The position numbers and the translations under genes are program-made. Of a DNA stretch of 64,000 nucleotides, positions 60,901 through 64,000 are shown piece by piece. The DNA comes from Diospyros lotus (lineage: Eukaryota; Streptophyta; Magnoliopsida; Ericales; Ebenaceae): the NCBI RefSeq assembly GCF_014633365.1, contig NC_068339.1:34667316-34731315 (forward strand), given 5' to 3'. The notes under the pieces are model-generated. The model made no database searches. It was not told the DNA's origin and saw nothing but the letters and a program-made list of their open reading frames with translations. The first letter of the stretch is position 1, and every line of letters begins with the position of its first letter.

Positions 60901-62200
60901 GAGATTGGATATCAACCACTACTTTGACCTTTTTTGGATTGGCCTCTATCCCCTGATGGGTGATTGTATACCTCAGGAACTTTCCTAACCGTACTCCGAA
61001 CGTCCATTTGTTGGGGTTCAAATGCATTTTGTCTTCTTGAAGAACCACGAAGACCTTTGCCAACTTTTCGGCGTGTGACTCCTTTTGTTTGCTTTTAACA
61101 ATCGTGTTGTCAACATAGGCTTCCATTATGTCCCCCAGAAGATCCTTGAAGACCTTGTTCACCATGAGTTGGTAAGTTGTACCTGTATTTTGTATCCTAA
61201 ATGACATCAGGTGGATACATTTTGATCTAATGGTAATAACAAAAAGCATTGAGGAAGCTCAACATGGTGTATCCCGAAGTTTTGTCAACTAAGCGATTGA
61301 TCTGGGGAAAAGGATAGGAATCTTTAGGGCACGCCTTGTTAAGATCTGTGAAGTCAACACACACCCGTCATTTCCCATTGGCCTTCCTGACCATCACCAC
61401 ATTAGCCAAATAGTTGGGATACTACACCTCCTGGATAAATCCAGCCTCGAGGAGCTTGTCCACTTCTTCCTTTAGACAGTTAAGACATTTTAGAGCAATG
61501 AGCCTCTTCTTCTACTTTACCGGATGAGCCCTCGGGTGGATGTTTAAGTGGTGGGAAATGATTTCATGGTCGATCCTAGGCATGTTAGCAGGTGTCCATA
61601 TGAATATGTCAACATAAGACCTGAGGCATTCAAGGATCTTGTCCTTTTACTATTCGTCCAGCTGGCTCCCCACATACACTAGTCACTCCTTATTGTTATC
61701 TTGTAGAGGGATTGGCCAAAGAGTTTCAACAGGATGAGGCTCAGCATTGTTAAGGGTTTGCCCACTGATCATCAGTGTTTTGTTGGAGGGCCCTTTTTCT
61801 TTCCCTTTGCCATTTTTCATAGAGTTAACATAACAAATCCTTGCTTTCTTTTAGTCCCCTCTAACTTAGTCGACCCCATGAGGCGTTGGGAACTTCATTA
61901 GCAAGTAGCATGGGGAGATGACTGCTCTCATATTGTTGATGAGGGATGGTCCTAAAATCACATTGTAAGACGATGAGTGCATCCGCACTACCATGAAGTT
62001 AACCTGTCGGGTGGTAACTAAGGGATGGATCCCCAATGTGATGGGCAACTATATTGACCTTGTCACTAGGATTGCCTCTCCAGTAAAGCTATATAGAGGG
62101 GATGACATGACTTCAATCCATCATGTGCGATGTGTATCTTCTCAAAATAATTCCAATATAGGAAGGTTAATAGAGCTCCCACTGCCTACCAAAATTCACT
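57940..62200 (-). pseudogene. Tat pol pseudogene (protease-RT-RNase H-integrase)
   Basis: Domains on the minus strand. Protease remnant about 62200-61866 (SSYNVILGPSLINNMRAVIS). RT about 61700-60845; the catalytic motif reads YVDN where YVDD is expected. RNase H about 60600-60017 (THSDSQLVVHQFQGSYEERE). Integrase zinc region 60010-58800 (HEGDCGEHLEGQALEGKI in one frame, then TCDKCQRP after the hAT insertion). Integrase core 58790-58450, with LDILGPFP keeping the first Asp, but the second Asp is Asn (NTNHGTLFD) and the Glu position is Lys, next to an in-frame TAA. The C-terminal block (58269-57940) has EGDLVLRK and ends near WNIMHLKKY. Stops and frameshifts are scattered throughout, so the copy is dead. 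Confidence 0.8.
58889..59848 (-). mobile_element. Non-autonomous hAT element (TTF-type), 960 bp, TSD GTCRTAGG
   Basis: Ends are CAGGGGTGGA (left) and, reverse-complemented, CAGGGGCAGA (right). They are flanked by 8-bp target duplications GTCGTAGG (58881-58888) and GTCATAGG (59849-59856), 7/8 identical. Removing it rejoins the Tat integrase zinc domain. On the minus strand it contains remnants of a plant TTF-type zinc-finger/hAT protein: AWFNEFGDWLEYSISKD and GDGDSFMKEGFNNF, then a later piece resembling the QxxxIDYRTRLNASID region. The hAT dimerisation region and most of the transposase core are missing, so it is an internally deleted copy that would have depended on an active relative. Confidence 0.8.
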
Positions 62201-64000
62201 TGATCGAGTGCTTTGTAGTCACGATTGAGATTACCAAGGGCTCGTCATGGGGCATCATCACATTTTCCTGGTTTTTCGGGGTGAATATGATTAGATCTTC
62301 ATCTTCTTCAATTTTTGCCACAGAATCTAAGTGTAATGCTTGGTGGGTGAATGCTTTTTGCGCTGCTGAGGAGTCCCTTGCTAAGTTTTTTCCCCCAAAT
62401 ATAATGTGGATCCTTTCCATAGTGGGCTTGTTGTCATTTCCCTTAGGCCCCGGCGTTTCCTTATTTTGCCTTTGGTTTCTTTCCTATTCCCTTTGCTTAG
62501 GCTGTGGGCCATTTCTCATTTTTTGGTTGTCTTTCCTAGGGCAAGTAGGTCACCAGCGATTTTCTTGTCTCGCTTTATCCCCTGCTAGACTGCGGTTTGG
62601 GGTTGTCAAGCAAAAACCTATCCAACTTCCCCTGTTTAATTAATTGTTCAATCTGATTATGCAACTCTCAACATTGCTCAGTAGTGTGACTTGTGCACTC
62701 ATGGAACTTATAAAAAGCATCCATGTTTCTTCCTAGGGGTTGGTTTGAGCATGGAGGGAAGCTTATCAAACCAATGTGGGCTATAGATGAGAGAATGGTG
62801 ACCCTTGGCTCCTTAAGAGGAGTGAAGTTTCAGAAATGCACTTACGGGGGCTCTTCCCATCTTGACATTTTTTCTATTTTACTAGACCTTGTGTCACTTT
62901 GCCTCATCTTTTTCTTGACTTCATATGATCCCAAAATTTCCATCTACACCACAAAATGATCTTCCTAGACGAACATTTCTATCATCGAGGTTGGTTGGGG
63001 AAAGGCCAAGGATTCCTTTAAGGGAGCAAAAGTGGCCCCATGAAGCAGGGGAGAAGCCACTAGCTGATTGGGAGATACTTCACTTCTTGGCCGGAACTTA
63101 AAAAATGAACCATATACTGCTACAGGGGCTCGTTTAGCTTTTATTGTAGACTCATCAAATACATAGTGTTTTTTTTGGAATATGAGTGACAAATGCTTCT
63201 AAGAACCCTTTCTTTAATTGCTCAAACAAACCACTGTGGCTAGCGAGTAACTCAGTGAACCACTGATGAGCCTACTCGGCTAGGGAGAGGGGGAAGGCTT
63301 AACACCTTGTAATCTCATTCCATCCATGTAATACGATTACTACCACAAAACACTACACATGCTGCTCTAGGTCCTCCCTTTCGAAATACACTGGTAGCTG
63401 AGGCAAATTTGAACCCTGGCTATAATGGTTGTCTCAAGAGTTTATCAGACAGAGGGAATCCCTTTGAGGGCACCCCCACAGGGCTAGCACCTCCTTGATG
63501 ATTCACTTCACATCCGCAGCCTTGAGTGACTCAAGCTAGGACTTTTCTTTTAGAGGATGAGGTATGTAAAGGGCTCTAGATGGGGTGTTTTTAGTAGTTT
63601 CTTCGTACACGGGTGATTTCCCGAATCGTCAACCATGTTCAGCTTGAGAGTTCGTTTGGTCTGAGCCCCGATTGTTTGGCCGGGTCATCTCCATTCTTGC
63701 CCTATGCCGGGTTACCCTTTAACGACCAATAAGAGAAGGCTACCTTCCTCCTTCCATGAACGAGGATCCCATGCATGGTTGTTGAATATTGGGCATCATC
63801 TCATGTAGGAAGGAGATTATCCCTTGCATCTTTCATGCATTCTCTTCATTGCTTCATTGAAGATCATCATTTCTTCATTTTAGCTCCTTGTAGTTTTGTT
63901 TGAGTTATTCATAATCTGTCAGCAAGATTGTGGGTGGCACCACCCCCAGAGGTCTAGGTCTAGGATAACCTGAAGTAGCCACTGGCTTTCTCCTTGGGAT
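62201..64000 (-). pseudogene. Tat gag remnant, cut by window edge
   Basis: Minus-strand pieces at 62420-62196 (MERIHIIFGGKNLARDSS) and 63192-62965 resemble the Gag/protease junction and Gag body of Tat elements. Frames are short and interrupted. The 5' end of the element lies beyond 64000. Confidence 0.5.

Larger units (their letters stand above)
52230..64000 (-). mobile_element. Tat-lineage Ty3/gypsy element, decayed, cut by window edge
   Basis: The minus strand carries gag remnants (about 62.4-64 kb), protease (about 61.87-62.2 kb), RT (60.85-61.7 kb), RNase H (60.02-60.6 kb) and integrase (57.94-60.0 kb). Below pol come a minisatellite, an antisense accessory ORF remnant and an LTR-like region. 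The RT, RNase H and integrase blocks resemble Tat/Ogre/Retand elements, and an accessory ORF opposite to pol between pol and the 3' LTR is a known Tat feature. The LTR ends could not be fixed, so 52230 is approximate. Confidence 0.7.

Noticed and set aside
61993..62643. 216-codon plus-strand frame, the longest outside Athila
   Set aside because: It is opposite Tat protease/gag remnants on the minus strand, which show recognisable motifs; the plus frame shows none.

Overview
The window is plant nuclear DNA, most likely from a dicot. It has one intact spliced host gene, a BOR-family borate exporter on the minus strand (coding 45082-49812). Most of the rest is layered transposable elements: Ty3/gypsy elements of Tekay/Del, Athila and Tat type, a SIRE-like copia LTR, a MULE and a hAT. 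I saw no tRNA, rRNA, CRISPR array or bacterial-style gene organisation. The species cannot be told from the sequence alone.

Layout. 1-4886: a minus-strand Tekay/Del-like gypsy element that runs off the left edge (LTR 2823-4886), with a tandemly duplicated zinc-knuckle block in gag. 4887-27546: a SIRE/copia-type LTR, split at an ATATG target site by a plus-strand gypsy element (5285-24490). That element is itself split at an ATGCT target site by a minus-strand Athila-type element (12529-23217) with indistinguishable LTRs and one open 1875-codon gag-pol frame. At the Athila insertion point lies the 3' end of a cellular gene in antisense orientation, cut at its stop codon. 27556-29365: a decayed MULE transposase (minus), interrupted by the SIRE LTR. 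29925-32149: a solo gypsy LTR. 32656-40274: a direct duplication of a 3.6 kb AT-rich segment. 40275-44800: no recognised gene, one SINE-like repeat.

45082-51090: the BOR gene. Twelve coding exons, all with GT-AG borders, join in frame to 720 codons of protein. The predicted leader upstream of a candidate first donor contains only two AUGs, and both are AUG-UAA minimal uORFs. That motif is known from boron-regulated plant mRNAs, so the transporter may be controlled by boron at the translation or mRNA-stability step.

52230-64000: a decayed minus-strand Tat-lineage gypsy element. Its LTR-like region is built of arrays with a period of about 21 bp. It carries an antisense accessory ORF remnant (plus strand), a 43-bp minisatellite, and a pol pseudogene whose catalytic residues are lost through transitions. 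A 960-bp hAT insertion with an 8-bp target duplication sits in the integrase. Nesting gives relative ages: MULE before SIRE LTR before the gypsy element at 5285 before Athila, and Tat before hAT.
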